From Christensenella sp. UBA5893 (GTDB taxonomy: Bacteria; Bacillota; Clostridia; Christensenellales; UBA1242): 64,000 nucleotides of DNA. The translations under genes and the position numbers were made by a program. The notes under the pieces were generated by a model, which did not search any database, was not told where the DNA came from, and saw nothing but the letters and a program-made list of their open reading frames with translations. Below are positions 17,775 through 27,500 of the stretch, one piece after another (position 1 is the first letter of the stretch; each line of letters begins with the position of its first letter). The stretch lies in the NCBI GenBank assembly GCA_002431905.1, contig DJER01000022.1:29811-93810 (forward strand), given 5' to 3'.

Positions 17775-20169
17775 ATTTTACTCCTATATAATAAACTGAA
17801 TTAGAATCTATATTTATTGTAAATTTAGAATTATTTTTTACAATTGCATAATATTTTCTAAATTCTGAAGTGGAATATAGTGCTAAATCAACCAATCTTC
17901 TATCATTTTCATTTTTTAAGGTTAATACAGCAAATGACCCATTAACAATTGAATTATTTGGTAGGTAAGTAGCCCTAATGTTATATGTAAAATTAGTTAT
18001 AATGATATTGTTTTCGTTCATGTATTTTTTTACATTGAACATATCAATATCATTTATATATTTATCATAATTAATAATGTTTATTATTTCTCCGTTATCT
18101 AATAAGTTTTTTGATTTTAGAACTCTTATTTTACCAGTGTTAAGTAAATACTTATTTGTAATTTGCCTATCTCTATAGAAATCATATACATCTAATTTTA
18201 ATGTTTTGATATAATCGTCAAACCACTTATTTCTATAGATGAGCCAACATTTATCATGATAAATATATCCTTGATCTAAGAAATTTCTAAAATTATCACG
18301 TTTGTTGTCAATTAAAACTTTACCTAAAAATGATTTTTTGAAATGAATAGAGATTATTTCTACAAAAACTGTTTTAAAGAAGCATACACCATAATCTGTA
18401 ATAGATACCACATTAAATTTCTTTTCAAATTTTTCTCTTAACTCATTAAACTCTGGTGTCATTAAGAAAGTTTTAGGTATTATAAATGCTATTTCATTCG
18501 ACAAGTCATGAACTTTATCTAAGAAGAAACCAAACATATTTGTCATAGTCTTGTTTTCTGTTAATTGTCTGTACTTAGCGATCTCTTTACCTACAAGTTT
18601 TACGTAAGGTGGATTTCCTATAACTAAATCATATTGTTTATTTGTTTTTGCTGTTAAAAAATCCTCACAGAAACAATTTAGAACAATATTATTCTTTGTA
18701 TAACCAATTTCAGTTAAGCTTTGTTTTAATTTGTCTAGTATATTGCTATCTATATCATACGCATCTATTACTACTTTTCTACATTCGCCTACAAGCCTAA
18801 ATAATTGTGGTAAAAATGCACCCATTCCTATTGAAGGCTCAAGAATTTTTATTTCGGAATCCGATTCAATTTTTATATCCTTTATTGTATCGAATACTAC
18901 GCTTTGAGGGGTATAGAAAGCGCCTGTATCTTTAACCTTATCTAGCCCCATTTCAACTTTGTAGGATGTTACATAGAAATTTTGAATACTACCATCATTC
19001 GATTTAATATAATAATCGAAATCAAACATTTCTTTTATGTTATGAGCAATCTGTCTCATGATTTCCGTAGGGACGGCTTCACCGATTGATCGTCTTATAT
19101 TTAATTCATTTTTCTTTAAAAAGGCTTGTGCTTGAATATTTGATAAACCCAATGTGTTTTTATCTGTCCATACGAAACTATCAGGAATGCTCATTACTCT
19201 CATCAACTCTCTTATGGACAACACTCGGTCTTGTTCTGGATGAATTGTGCTTTGACTTGCTAATTGGTCGTTTCTAGTTGCAATACATGGAGCAGGCTGA
19301 TCCCAAAACATTCTTCTAAATTTATTACCCATATAAGAGCCTTTTAATTCAACTCTTTTACCATTTACAATCTTATATGGTTTTACTGGATTGCTAATAT
19401 TAAAGGCACTTTCTCCCTCTTTTATTGAGTGAATCCATTCTCTCATATATTCTGGATATTTTCTAAATGCGTGATAAATATCTTTTGAGTCAATTTCACC
19501 AAATTCTAATTTTGGTAAATTTTTAATTACATCTCTAACAGTAATTTGATTTTTTGACATTGGGAAAATGTTTAAAGGTGAAAGGTTTACCAAACTTTTT
19601 AATGTTCCTATTACTAAAGTTCTTGGTCTGCTAGAAGGGACTCCATAATCTTTAAAATTAACAACTTTATAATAGACGTTGTAATTATCAGACAGATGTT
19701 TATAAATACAGTCTTTTATTGATAATATGCTTTCATCTTTATCAATACAGAGCGATTTCATAAAAGCAGACACATTTTCAAATACAAATATTTTTGGATT
19801 GATTTTTTCTATTATATCAATAGCTTCTACAACAAGAGAATTTCTTTTTATTTCGTTCTTTTTTTTGTAATTTGCTGTTGACATTCCTTGACAAGGAGGA
19901 GTAGCAATAACAACATCTACCTGTTCTATTTTTTCCTTTTTCTGCCAAAAATGTATTTCTTTATAAAGTTTTGCTTTTGTATCTTCTTTTGTTATATCAC
20001 CCGTTATATAACCGCTAGGATACTTACATTTTTTATTAGCAATTTGTATTTGCATTCTGGATTCAATTAATTCATTTGTAGCTATACATTCAAAATCTTC
20101 CATTTTGAAACCATAACACCCAATTCCAGCGCTACTAAACAGCGATATGTAGTTATATTTTCTCTTCAT
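17764..20169 (-). CDS. Fused DNA methyltransferase: C5-cytosine plus amino-methyltransferase
   Basis: An 801-residue protein with two complete methyltransferases. The N-terminal half (about 1-385) is a C5-cytosine enzyme: FSSAGIG (motif I), PPCQG with catalytic Cys about 93 (IV), FENV (VI), RPRTLVIG (VIII) and GEAVP (X). The C-terminal half (about 405-801) is a gamma-type amino-methyltransferase: GAFYTP (X), ILEPSIGMGAFL (I), NPPY about 518 (IV), then a long target-recognition region. The ATG at 20169 has GGAGG 5 bases upstream. It overlaps the upstream controller gene by 17 bp and the endonuclease by 11 bp. One chain modifying a cytosine and an adenine (or N4-cytosine) suggests an asymmetric site with a different mark on each strand. 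Confidence 0.9.
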   Translation of the reverse strand: MKRKYNYISLFSSAGIGCYGFKMEDFECIATNELIESRMQIQIANKKCKYPSGYITGDITKEDTKAKLYKEIHFWQKKEKIEQVDVVIATPPCQGMSTANYKKKNEIKRNSLVVEAIDIIEKINPKIFVFENVSAFMKSLCIDKDESILSIKDCIYKHLSDNYNVYYKVVNFKDYGVPSSRPRTLVIGTLKSLVNLSPLNIFPMSKNQITVRDVIKNLPKLEFGEIDSKDIYHAFRKYPEYMREWIHSIKEGESAFNISNPVKPYKIVNGKRVELKGSYMGNKFRRMFWDQPAPCIATRNDQLASQSTIHPEQDRVLSIRELMRVMSIPDSFVWTDKNTLGLSNIQAQAFLKKNELNIRRSIGEAVPTEIMRQIAHNIKEMFDFDYYIKSNDGSIQNFYVTSYKVEMGLDKVKDTGAFYTPQSVVFDTIKDIKIESDSEIKILEPSIGMGAFLPQLFRLVGECRKVVIDAYDIDSNILDKLKQSLTEIGYTKNNIVLNCFCEDFLTAKTNKQYDLVIGNPPYVKLVGKEIAKYRQLTENKTMTNMFGFFLDKVHDLSNEIAFIIPKTFLMTPEFNELREKFEKKFNVVSITDYGVCFFKTVFVEIISIHFKKSFLGKVLIDNKRDNFRNFLDQGYIYHDKCWLIYRNKWFDDYIKTLKLDVYDFYRDRQITNKYLLNTGKIRVLKSKNLLDNGEIINIINYDKYINDIDMFNVKKYMNENNIIITNFTYNIRATYLPNNSIVNGSFAVLTLKNENDRRLVDLALYSTSEFRKYYAIVKNNSKFTINIDSNSVYYIGVKYDK

Positions 20170-20380
20170 TGTTACCTCCAACTGGTAAAACATCCATAAT
20201 ATCTGATATATTGCAATTTAAAACGCTACATATCCTTAATAGTACATCCATACTTACTTGCTGATCTTTGCTAAGCTTTGCAAGTGTTGCGGTACCTAAA
20301 TCGGCTTGTATTCTTAATTGCGTTTTTGTCATTTTTAAATCTATAAGCTGTTTCCATAGCTTATTATAACTAATACCCAT
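20153..20380 (-). CDS. XRE-type controller of the restriction-modification operon
   Basis: A 75-residue single-domain helix-turn-helix protein: KMTKTQLRIQADLGTATLAKLSKDQQVSMDVLLRICSVLNC, the XRE fold. It is first in the operon and its end overlaps the methyltransferase start by 17 bp. Small XRE proteins in this position act as controllers that time endonuclease expression or repress their own operon. AGGAG lies 8 bases before the ATG. Confidence 0.85.
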   Translation of the reverse strand: MGISYNKLWKQLIDLKMTKTQLRIQADLGTATLAKLSKDQQVSMDVLLRICSVLNCNISDIMDVLPVGGNNEEKI

Positions 20381-20406
20381 ATTTGACTCCTACTCAAGTT
20401 TTATTT

Positions 20407-20435
20407 ATTATAAAATATTTTAGCTCAAAAAGCAA
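20407..20435 (-). promoter_or_regulatory. Promoter of the restriction-modification operon
   Basis: On the minus strand TTGCTT (20435-20430), a 17-bp spacer and a perfect TATAAT (20412-20407), 27 bp before the controller ATG. The divergent small genes begin at 20553, so operators here could affect both directions. Confidence 0.7.
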
Positions 20436-20552
20436 ATGATTTATTCAACTTTGTGAACAATTTATGTATATTTAATAAAATAATACAATTTGCCAAATGA
20501 CTTGCAAAAGAAATATATTTACGGTAAAACACAAACGCCAAGGAGGTTGATC

Positions 20553-20786
20553 ATGAAAAGAATTATTGAACTTATCAATATGAGTTTCAAAAACTCGCAA
20601 GAATATTTTAGGCAAACAATTGATATTCAACACATTAAGGCTGATTTCGTTGAAACATTGTCTGCGGAACAAAAACATATATTTGATGAATTGTTGTCAA
20701 GTATATACAAACTTCACAATCTAGATATAGAAGAAAATATCATTCATACATACAATATTTGCAAAGAGGTTTTTAAACTAAGATAA
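20553..20786 (+). CDS. Small helical hypothetical protein of the element
   Basis: A 77-residue charged, all-helical protein; GGAGG lies 6 bases before the ATG at 20553, which rejects a longer frame. The pattern (SAEQKHIFDELLSSIYKL, ending NICKEVFKL) resembles that of the 80-residue protein encoded at 21203, which ends NICKKLFMN, so the two may be distant paralogues. It is the first of three plus-strand genes divergent from the R-M operon. Function unknown. Confidence 0.65.
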   Translation: MKRIIELINMSFKNSQEYFRQTIDIQHIKADFVETLSAEQKHIFDELLSSIYKLHNLDIEENIIHTYNICKEVFKLR

Positions 20787-20880
20787 ACTAACCCTTAGGA
20801 GACTTGCGTACAATCCATTGATTGGTGTGAACAACCTGAAGCAAACCATTGATTACTTATTAGGAGGTAAAGGAGATAAA

Positions 20881-21282
20881 ATGAAAGCAAGATTTGTTTG
20901 TGATATTACTAATGCAAGATTAGCAAGGAACAAGATTGATCGGAGTGAAGGATTTGTAGCTAAGTATGTAGTTGAAAGAGTCATATATTTAGCTAAATAT
21001 CCTTTTCTTCATTTACGTGAATACTTGTTAGAAGACGATCCTAATATAAGATTGCACAAAGAGGAAATGTATATTGATAACAAGGGCTGTTTTCATGTGA
21101 TTATGTTTTGTTGTTTACAAAGCGATATTATGCTTTTGGTTTACGGCGATGGCGAAGATTACGCTAAATATGTTTCTATAATTTCAAATGGAGGTGAAAA
21201 AGTTGAACCACGTTTTGCAACTAGTAAAAGATACACTAGAAAACGAAAAACTCAGTGCAGAAGAACAACTGCAACTAACTAA
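20881..21282 (+). CDS. Hypothetical protein of the element, 133 aa
   Basis: The ATG at 20881 has AAGGAG upstream; a longer frame from 20818 is rejected. The protein starts KARFVCDITNARLARN and contains hydrophobic beta-like stretches (GCFHVIMFCCLQSDIMLLVYGD), ending in a very basic tail (SKRYTRKRKTQCRRTT) that could bind nucleic acid. Its last 80 bases overlap the next gene in another frame, which may explain the unusual tail. No family recognised. Confidence 0.6.
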   Translation: MKARFVCDITNARLARNKIDRSEGFVAKYVVERVIYLAKYPFLHLREYLLEDDPNIRLHKEEMYIDNKGCFHVIMFCCLQSDIMLLVYGDGEDYAKYVSIISNGGEKVEPRFATSKRYTRKRKTQCRRTTATN

Positions 21283-21445
21283 AATTTGCGAATTAGAAGA
21301 TGAATTCGTAAAGGATTTTTCAAAAGAAAAATGGATAGAGTATTTTATTTTAGACATAGAAAAAGGTCAACTTGTAAACCTACAAATTGACCATGTTGTT
21401 GAAATTATTTACAACATTTGTAAAAAGTTGTTTATGAATTCTTAA
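21203..21445 (+). CDS. Small helical protein, TTG start, overlapping the previous gene
   Basis: An 80-residue helical, acidic protein. The start is taken as TTG at 21203 because GGAGGTG is 6 bases upstream; the in-frame ATG at 21188 lies before that site. It overlaps the upstream gene by 80 bp in another frame and its tail overlaps the convergent 62-residue gene by 14 bp. Similar in size and C-terminus (NICKKLF) to the protein at 20553. Function unknown. Confidence 0.6.
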   Translation: MNHVLQLVKDTLENEKLSAEEQLQLTKICELEDEFVKDFSKEKWIEYFILDIEKGQLVNLQIDHVVEIIYNICKKLFMNS

Positions 21446-21620
21446 TAAAATTGATTAAATTTGGCAAATTTAATTTTACCAGGTTTTTAAACTCCTTTTC
21501 AAATCTTTGTTTGTTTTCTGGAGATAGTCTTGACAAATCGCTGTTAAAATCTTTTGCATATTTTGTAAATTTTGCAATAAATTCTTGATATTCGCATTCT
21601 AACTCTGCTGAGTTTTTCAT
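21432..21620 (-). CDS. Small helical protein downstream of hipA
   Basis: A 62-residue helical, charged protein (ECEYQEFIAKFTKYAKDFNSD). GGAG lies 7 bases before the ATG, inside the end of hipA, and the gene starts 2 bp after the hipA stop, so it is the third gene of the hipBA transcript. No family recognised; it may modulate the toxin or be unrelated cargo. Confidence 0.6.
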   Translation of the reverse strand: MKNSAELECEYQEFIAKFTKYAKDFNSDLSRLSPENKQRFEKEFKNLVKLNLPNLINFIKNS

Positions 21621-21622
21621 TA

Positions 21623-22729
21623 TTATGCTCCTTTTAAAGTATTTTTTATTGTTGCGATTATTTCTTCACATTTCTTTTTGGATAGCCCAAAATCGTGAGC
21701 AATTTGCATCAAATCACTTTCTGTTGGCTTACCGTTTAAGTTAACACTCATTTCGTGTTCTGGCTTATTTGGTAAGGATGTTATATCGTATGCAGGTGAC
21801 AATTTGTATCCTTTAAGATTTTCATCATATAGGAATGAGAAATTTTTGCTATGATCGTCTCTGTTTTTATAGAAGACATTGAAGCACATACGTCTAAAAG
21901 CCTCATACATATCATTTTCTCTGTCTGCACTTATTTTGCAAATAACTTGAAATAAATGCCCATAATCTAGATTTGGCAACCTATGAGTTGTTTCAAGTAG
22001 TGCAGATAATGATATCATATGAACTTTTTTGTTTTCTATTCTATCAAATCTTTTTGCTCCAAAGAAGCCACTGCAAATTTTAGAATCAAATACTTTAAAC
22101 TCATTAACATTTATCCCACATTTCTTTGCAAGTTGGTTGGCATTGTATTCTTTTTCCCCAATATTTTTAGGATCTATTTGACAAGGAAATTTTACTATCC
22201 ATTCTTCATCATTATAGGTAATATGTGCTTTTGGTCTGGCACCGCCGCTAGATCCACCTAAGTTAAAAACGCTATCTAGGTCAACATTTTCAGCATCATC
22301 GTTTAGTATTTTTTCAGCTTCTTCGGCAATTTCATCTAGATTGTAGTTTTCAGTTGCCGTGTCTAAACTTTTATTTGGCTCATATTCTAATGCGCCCAAA
22401 CCATTCCGGTTTATTATAGATAATTTTTGAAGTGGAGAGAGTCTATCAAAATTGATTCCATATTTGTTTAGCATTCGTCTAACCAAAAGTTCGCCCCAGC
22501 CATCGGGCAATGAGTCCCAAAATACGCCATATAAACCATTGAATGTTGGTTTGTCGTTCACATAAATTTTATTTGATAAAGGCAATGAAATTGGCGAAAT
22601 TGAAAATCCATTTTTTAACCATTCATTATCATATTGAAAAGCAATGCTTCCATTTTTTAATTCAGCAAGGTAACCAACAATCTTTCCATTATACTTAACA
22701 TTTAATTTTTTTACTTCTTCAATATTCAT
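21623..22729 (-). CDS. hipA: HipA-family serine/threonine kinase toxin
   Basis: A 368-residue HipA-like protein. The N-terminal part has VGYLAELKNGSIAFQYDNEWL and DSLPDGWGELLVRRM typical of the HipA N domain. The kinase core shows the glycine-rich loop GGSSGGARPK (about residue 162), the catalytic stretch NRDDHSKNFSFL (about 300) and the metal-binding SPAYDIT. HipA kinases phosphorylate tRNA synthetases or related targets and halt growth unless bound by HipB. All expected motifs are intact, so it looks active. It follows hipB with 1 bp between them. A maintenance role on the element is likely. Confidence 0.92.
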   Translation of the reverse strand: MNIEEVKKLNVKYNGKIVGYLAELKNGSIAFQYDNEWLKNGFSISPISLPLSNKIYVNDKPTFNGLYGVFWDSLPDGWGELLVRRMLNKYGINFDRLSPLQKLSIINRNGLGALEYEPNKSLDTATENYNLDEIAEEAEKILNDDAENVDLDSVFNLGGSSGGARPKAHITYNDEEWIVKFPCQIDPKNIGEKEYNANQLAKKCGINVNEFKVFDSKICSGFFGAKRFDRIENKKVHMISLSALLETTHRLPNLDYGHLFQVICKISADRENDMYEAFRRMCFNVFYKNRDDHSKNFSFLYDENLKGYKLSPAYDITSLPNKPEHEMSVNLNGKPTESDLMQIAHDFGLSKKKCEEIIATIKNTLKGA

Positions 22730-22730
22730 C

Positions 22731-23024
22731 TTAATACTCCTTTAAGTCTGAAACTAGCTCATTGCCAAAAAGCATGTTAAAATCTGCAAGGGCATTTAAT
22801 ACACTTGCAATCTTCAAAAGTGAGTTAAAAGATATTTCCCCAGTACTTTCGAATCTTCTAATTGAAGCATAACTTACACCAGATCTTTGCGAAAGTTCTT
22901 GTTGTGTAAGTTTTAGTTCTTTTCGTCTTTCTTTAACTCTTTCTACTATTCCACTTAAAACACCTTGTTCTGTTAGTGTGTGGACAAAATTGTTTAAATC
23001 ATATTTATTTTTCATACTGCTCAT
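22731..23024 (-). CDS. hipB: HipB-like XRE antitoxin
   Basis: A 97-residue XRE helix-turn-helix protein (KLTQQELSQRSGVSYASIRRFESTG) directly before hipA. It should bind HipA and repress the operon. No clear ribosome site precedes the ATG at 23024 and an operator-like repeat starts 4 bp upstream, so the mRNA may have a very short leader. Right-most gene of the element. Confidence 0.88.
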   Translation of the reverse strand: MSSMKNKYDLNNFVHTLTEQGVLSGIVERVKERRKELKLTQQELSQRSGVSYASIRRFESTGEISFNSLLKIASVLNALADFNMLFGNELVSDLKEY

Positions 23025-23027
23025 ATT

Positions 23028-23074
23028 TTAGCATTTTTATTTATTATTGTCAATAAAATGCTAATATATTAGCA
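23028..23074 (-). promoter_or_regulatory. Operator-like inverted repeats before hipB
   Basis: A perfect 10-bp inverted repeat TTAGCATTTT (23028-23037) and AAAATGCTAA (23055-23064), with a third half-site TTAGCA at 23069-23074. HipB binds such palindromes in related systems; autoregulation is inferred. Confidence 0.65.
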
Positions 23075-23307
23075 ATTTAATTTTAAATAAATTTTTAATG
23101 ATTGTTAAAATGTTGAAAATGCACCCAAACCATAAATACCCACAATAGTGCACCATTTGCGCACCGTAGATTTTAAAGGTTCTGTGTTTAAAGTGCAAAA
23201 GTTAGGCAAATTAGTAAGAATAATACACAATTTTGACTACAATTTTCACAATAATTGCGATTTTTGATTATACAAACGTTAATTTTATAATTTTCCATTG
23301 CTTCTAA

Positions 23308-23345
23308 ACCGTAGGTCGGAAGTTCAAATCTTCTCGGGAACACCA
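23308..23345 (+). pseudogene. 3' half of the split tRNA-Arg gene
   Basis: Anticodon stem 3' strand (ACCGT), variable loop, T arm (GGAAG/CTTCT around TTCAAAT), acceptor 3' strand CGGGAAC, discriminator A and CCA. It pairs exactly with the 5' half at 10907-10945. The loop bases on this side (CTTCTAA, 23301-23307) would give anticodon TCT rather than CCT. No promoter directs it. Confidence 0.9.
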
Positions 23346-23349
23346 TACG

Positions 23350-23381
23350 AAAAAGACGGACATTTATTTGTCCGTCTTTTT
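23350..23381 (+). terminator. Terminator of the host tRNA-Arg gene
   Basis: A perfect stem AAAAAGACGGAC/GTCCGTCTTTTT with an 8-nt loop, 5 bp after the CCA of the tRNA 3' half; it also works on the minus strand for the gene at 23399. Confidence 0.88.
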
Positions 23382-23398
23382 GATTAAAAATCTTTTAG

Positions 23399-24517
23399 CT
23401 AAATATCAAAATCTGCATAGTCTCCTACACTTATTGAGTTTTGACATGAATTCAATACTTTCATTACTTCTTGTTTCTTTTCTGCAGGAAGAGTTGGAAC
23501 ATAATGTTTTTTCAAAGTGTTAATTATATATTCATACTTTCTATTAACATTTATCATACAATTTTTGTATGAATTTTGTTTGTAATTTTGTATTGCTTTT
23601 GGTAAATAACGTACAGCAACACTGCTCAATTTATTCGCTGACCCAACATTTTTTTGATCCCTATACAATAACTGCAAATTGCAAGCGGAGAACACCAAAT
23701 CAAAATATATCTTATCATATGTCTTTCCATCTATTATCAATTGTCTTATTTGCATATAATTATTATATAACATATTCATTGCCTTGTTAAAATCAACGCC
23801 ATTCATATCGTAGGCGGACATTGCATAATAATTGGCAACATCTGATGTCAAAGTGGAAAAGCGGTTCCCATACCCTGTTAACGCATGATACACAATGTCC
23901 ATTTCTTTATCAAATTCCGCAAAGCCAAAATCTCTCCTATATATATGTAACATCCTTGCACTTTCTCTCATGCATTCAGCCATATATTGTTCCATATCTT
24001 CTGGAAAATACTGCAAAATATAATTCAATTTTTCAATATACGCACAATAAAATTTTGCAGCTTCAGTGTCTTTTTTCAAATTTGCACACACTAAAGCAAA
24101 TTCATAATATGCGCCAATATATTCAATATACTTATATTGCTTTGCAATTTGATTTTCAACAATTCTTTCAAGACTATCAACTGCCGCTTTGGCATATTTA
24201 TATGAATTGTTAAAATCTTTTAATCCACAGCAAATAGAAGCTATCAGCCTTTGGCATTGAAATAAATTTATATAATTTTGTTTATCGTATTGCACAGCTT
24301 CTTGATAAGTTCCACATGCAACCAAAGCAGAACGCAATGCATCTTCTTTATCAATTCTACTTTCCTTGTTTGAAAGGTCTTTTGCCATATTATATAAATC
24401 GTCTGCTGTATTTAGCCTTAACTCAAGGAGTTGCCTTACTTCACGCTCTTCTTTTTTTTCAATTCTTCTTTCTATCCACCCTTTAATTCCTTTTGAATCT
24501 TTGTTGTTATTAAACAT
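23399..24517 (-). CDS. Helical-repeat (TPR-like) cytoplasmic protein of the LRR operon
   Basis: A 372-residue protein with no signal peptide. It is almost all helix, with paired-helix spacing like tetratricopeptide repeats (YKYAKAAVDSLERIVEN; EAAKFYCAYIEKLNYILQY; AFDKAMNMLYNNYMQI-like stretches). A basic N-terminus is followed by a charged helix (RRIEKKEEREVRQLLEL). AAGGAG precedes the ATG. It is the last gene of the operon, 15 bp after the 1,086-residue LRR lipoprotein. As the only clearly cytoplasmic product it could be a scaffold or assembly factor; this is inference. Confidence 0.7.
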   Translation of the reverse strand: MFNNNKDSKGIKGWIERRIEKKEEREVRQLLELRLNTADDLYNMAKDLSNKESRIDKEDALRSALVACGTYQEAVQYDKQNYINLFQCQRLIASICCGLKDFNNSYKYAKAAVDSLERIVENQIAKQYKYIEYIGAYYEFALVCANLKKDTEAAKFYCAYIEKLNYILQYFPEDMEQYMAECMRESARMLHIYRRDFGFAEFDKEMDIVYHALTGYGNRFSTLTSDVANYYAMSAYDMNGVDFNKAMNMLYNNYMQIRQLIIDGKTYDKIYFDLVFSACNLQLLYRDQKNVGSANKLSSVAVRYLPKAIQNYKQNSYKNCMINVNRKYEYIINTLKKHYVPTLPAEKKQEVMKVLNSCQNSISVGDYADFDI

Positions 24518-24531
24518 ATTTATTTCTCCTT

Positions 24532-27500
24532 TTATGCTTGAGTTAATGTTTTACCATCTTCTCCAAGTGCAAATCTCATAATTTCATTACCATTTGATGT
24601 TACAATAATTATGTTGTCTTTAAGTTCCCAATCGGCAGACATTTCTATTGATTCTGTGCTTGGGTCGGTTGATGTGTCAATTCTAATGATATAAACAATG
24701 TTGTTATCATTAAATTCCATTCTACCTTGTTCATTCATTTCAAATGTATAAACAAGATTACCTTCTTTTATTATATTAGATTTTATTTCTTTGCCTTCAA
24801 TAACATATTCCATTCCCATAATTTTGAATGTGTTGTTTTCTTTGTCTAATTCACAATAGTAAGGACTTGAATTCTCTTCATCATAGTACATATCGGCAAT
24901 GTTTTTGCCATTCTTTGTATAAACTTTTAAAGTATATCCCATAAATGTATATATGTCGGCATCGCCACCAAAAATATCTTCTGCTTTAAAATTGGTTGTA
25001 TATGTGCAATCGTTATCATTCAAAACAAACAATTTTTCAGTTTCGCCGGTTGTGTTTGATTGCATTTTAACCAAAATTAAACCGCTTTCTTCATCAAGAT
25101 ATTCCCAAGTCCCTTGAATTTTATTTTCGCCTTGTGTGTATATGCATTCATCAGTTTGTAATGATAAATTAAGTGTGCTCGCATTTTCGCTAGAATTCCC
25201 TTGCTCGGTGTACGTTTTGTTTTGTATATAACTTTCTCTTGCAATTTCCATTTTACAAATTGTACATTCTTTATGTCTTGTTCCACTTTCCGTTTGTGTT
25301 GCTTCTTGTTCAATTATCCATGCACTTTCAACGTGATTTGCAACATCTTGTTTTTCTTGACAAACCGCAAGCGTACATTTGTGATAGTGAGTAAGTTCAT
25401 CATAACTCCAAGTTGTTTCAAATGTATGACTATTGTGCCCTATAAGTTCAATAGATAGGATTTTATCTTTAAAATTTCTTAAAGAACTTTGTGCTTTATA
25501 TGTATCAACCTTTTCTGTTGGAACATAAATATGTTGAATTGAGTCTAATGTCCCTCTGTAGCTTACAAGCCTTGGGAATGTTTCTATATTATTTGTTCTA
25601 ACAATAATATCAACAAGATTTGAACAATTCTCAACAAAATATCCACCAAGATTTGTCACAGATTGTGGAATCTCAAATTTAGTAAGCCCAGTTGAAGCAA
25701 ATGCATTTTCGCCTATTGTTGTAAGTGTGTTTGGAAGTGTAATTTGAGTCAACTTTGTGCAACCATTAAATGCATTTTTGCCAATGCTTGTTAAATTTGT
25801 TGGAAGAGTTATTTGAGATAATTTATAACAACCATTAAAGGCACTTTCCCCAATAGTTTTTAAGCCAATACTCTCAAGTGAAATAGATGTTAATTTTGAA
25901 CAACCACTAAAAGCAAATGCCCCAATTGTTTCAACTTTAGAACCCTTAAACGAAATTGAAGTAAGATCATTACAACCTGCAAAAGCTGAACCCTCTATTG
26001 TTGTAACTTCACTTGGAATTGCAATACTTGTGATTTTTAGATTTTTAAATGCTCCACCCGAAATTTTACTTAGGCTTGAATTTTCAGGAAAAGCAATTTC
26101 GTTCACATTTGGGCAAGAACTTACTATACTACCTGTAATTTGTTCCAAATTTTTGCCGAATGTGATTTTCCTTAAATTATCCACACCATAAGCGATTTCT
26201 TTTGTAATTGCTGTAATTTCGCTATTTTCATCAAAAACAATTTCTTCTAATTCTGAATAACTGAATGCATTTTTGCTAAATGACACAAGTTTTGCAGGAA
26301 GTGTTATTTTCTTTATTGATGAACCGATAAATGCATCTTCAAGAGTTGTTAAATTTGAATTTTGTTCAAAAGATAGATTCTCAAGACCTGTTGTATTGCC
26401 GAATGTATCGGAACGAATTGTTGTTACAGATTTTGGAATTACAATGTCTTTTTGTAATTTTGTGTTTGCAAATGCCGAACTATCAATTTCTTTCAAACCT
26501 GTTGCTTTTGAGAAATCAATGCTAAAAAATTTGTTATTATCTTTATTCTCTATACATTGAAAAGCACAAGAATCAATACTTTCTATGCTTGGTATAATCT
26601 TGAAATTCTCAAGCGAAGAGCAATTACTAAAAGCTCTGTTTTTAATTGTTGTTAATTTTGTTGTATTTTCGGCAAAGTTAACTGTTTTTAAATTTTCACA
26701 ATCTTCAAATGTTTTTTCTCCCAAACTTTCAATCGTTGATGGGAAATTTATACTCTCCAAACTCTGGCAATCAGAAAAAACTTCGTTTCCAATAGTTTTA
26801 AGACCTTCTGGAAGTGTTATATTTTGTAGGTTTGTATAAGCCAAACAACTATCGGCAAGCACTTTTGCTGAAGATATATCAACATTTTTAAGGCTTGAGC
26901 AACAATACAAAGCCCATTTTGATATTGTTTCAACATTTTTTAGATTGATATTAACAAGACTTTCACATTTTGCAAAAGCCATTATTCCAATTTTTGTCAA
27001 AGTATTTGGAAGTTCAATTTCATCAAGGGCTGAACAATCATAAAAGACACCATCACCCAATTCAGTTAAAGTCTCTGGCATTATTATTTCAACCAATGTC
27101 TTGCAATTATAAAATGCATATTCACCAATTTTGTCTATTTGTTTTGGAAGTGTTACTCTTTCCAAACTTGAGCAATTATAGAATGCATAACTTCCAATTG
27201 ATGTAACACTGTTTGGTAACACAATTTCATCAACTTTATAACAGTTTGCAAATGCTTGTGGAGCAATTGTTGTTATTCCATCAAACATAACTATTTTATC
27301 AACATTTGCATTTTTGAATGCATTTGTATCTATTGTTGTAACAATCTTCCCACCAAGAGTTTTTGGAACATAAATTGCTTTTGGATATTCACCCTTAAGC
27401 CCTGTTATTTTTACTTCATTTTTATTTTGAATAGATTCAAAATTAAAATATTCTTCACTTGTGTATGAACTAACATAATATGTAAAGTATGTTTTTTGAT

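Noticed and set aside
21188..21202. ATG at 21188 as the start of the 80-residue gene
   Set aside because: The ribosome site lies downstream of it and fits the TTG at 21203.
25680..25980. Regular repeats that could be read as a CRISPR-like array
   Set aside because: They are coding repeats of about 23 codons from the LRR protein and vary throughout; no CRISPR array or cas gene is present in the window.
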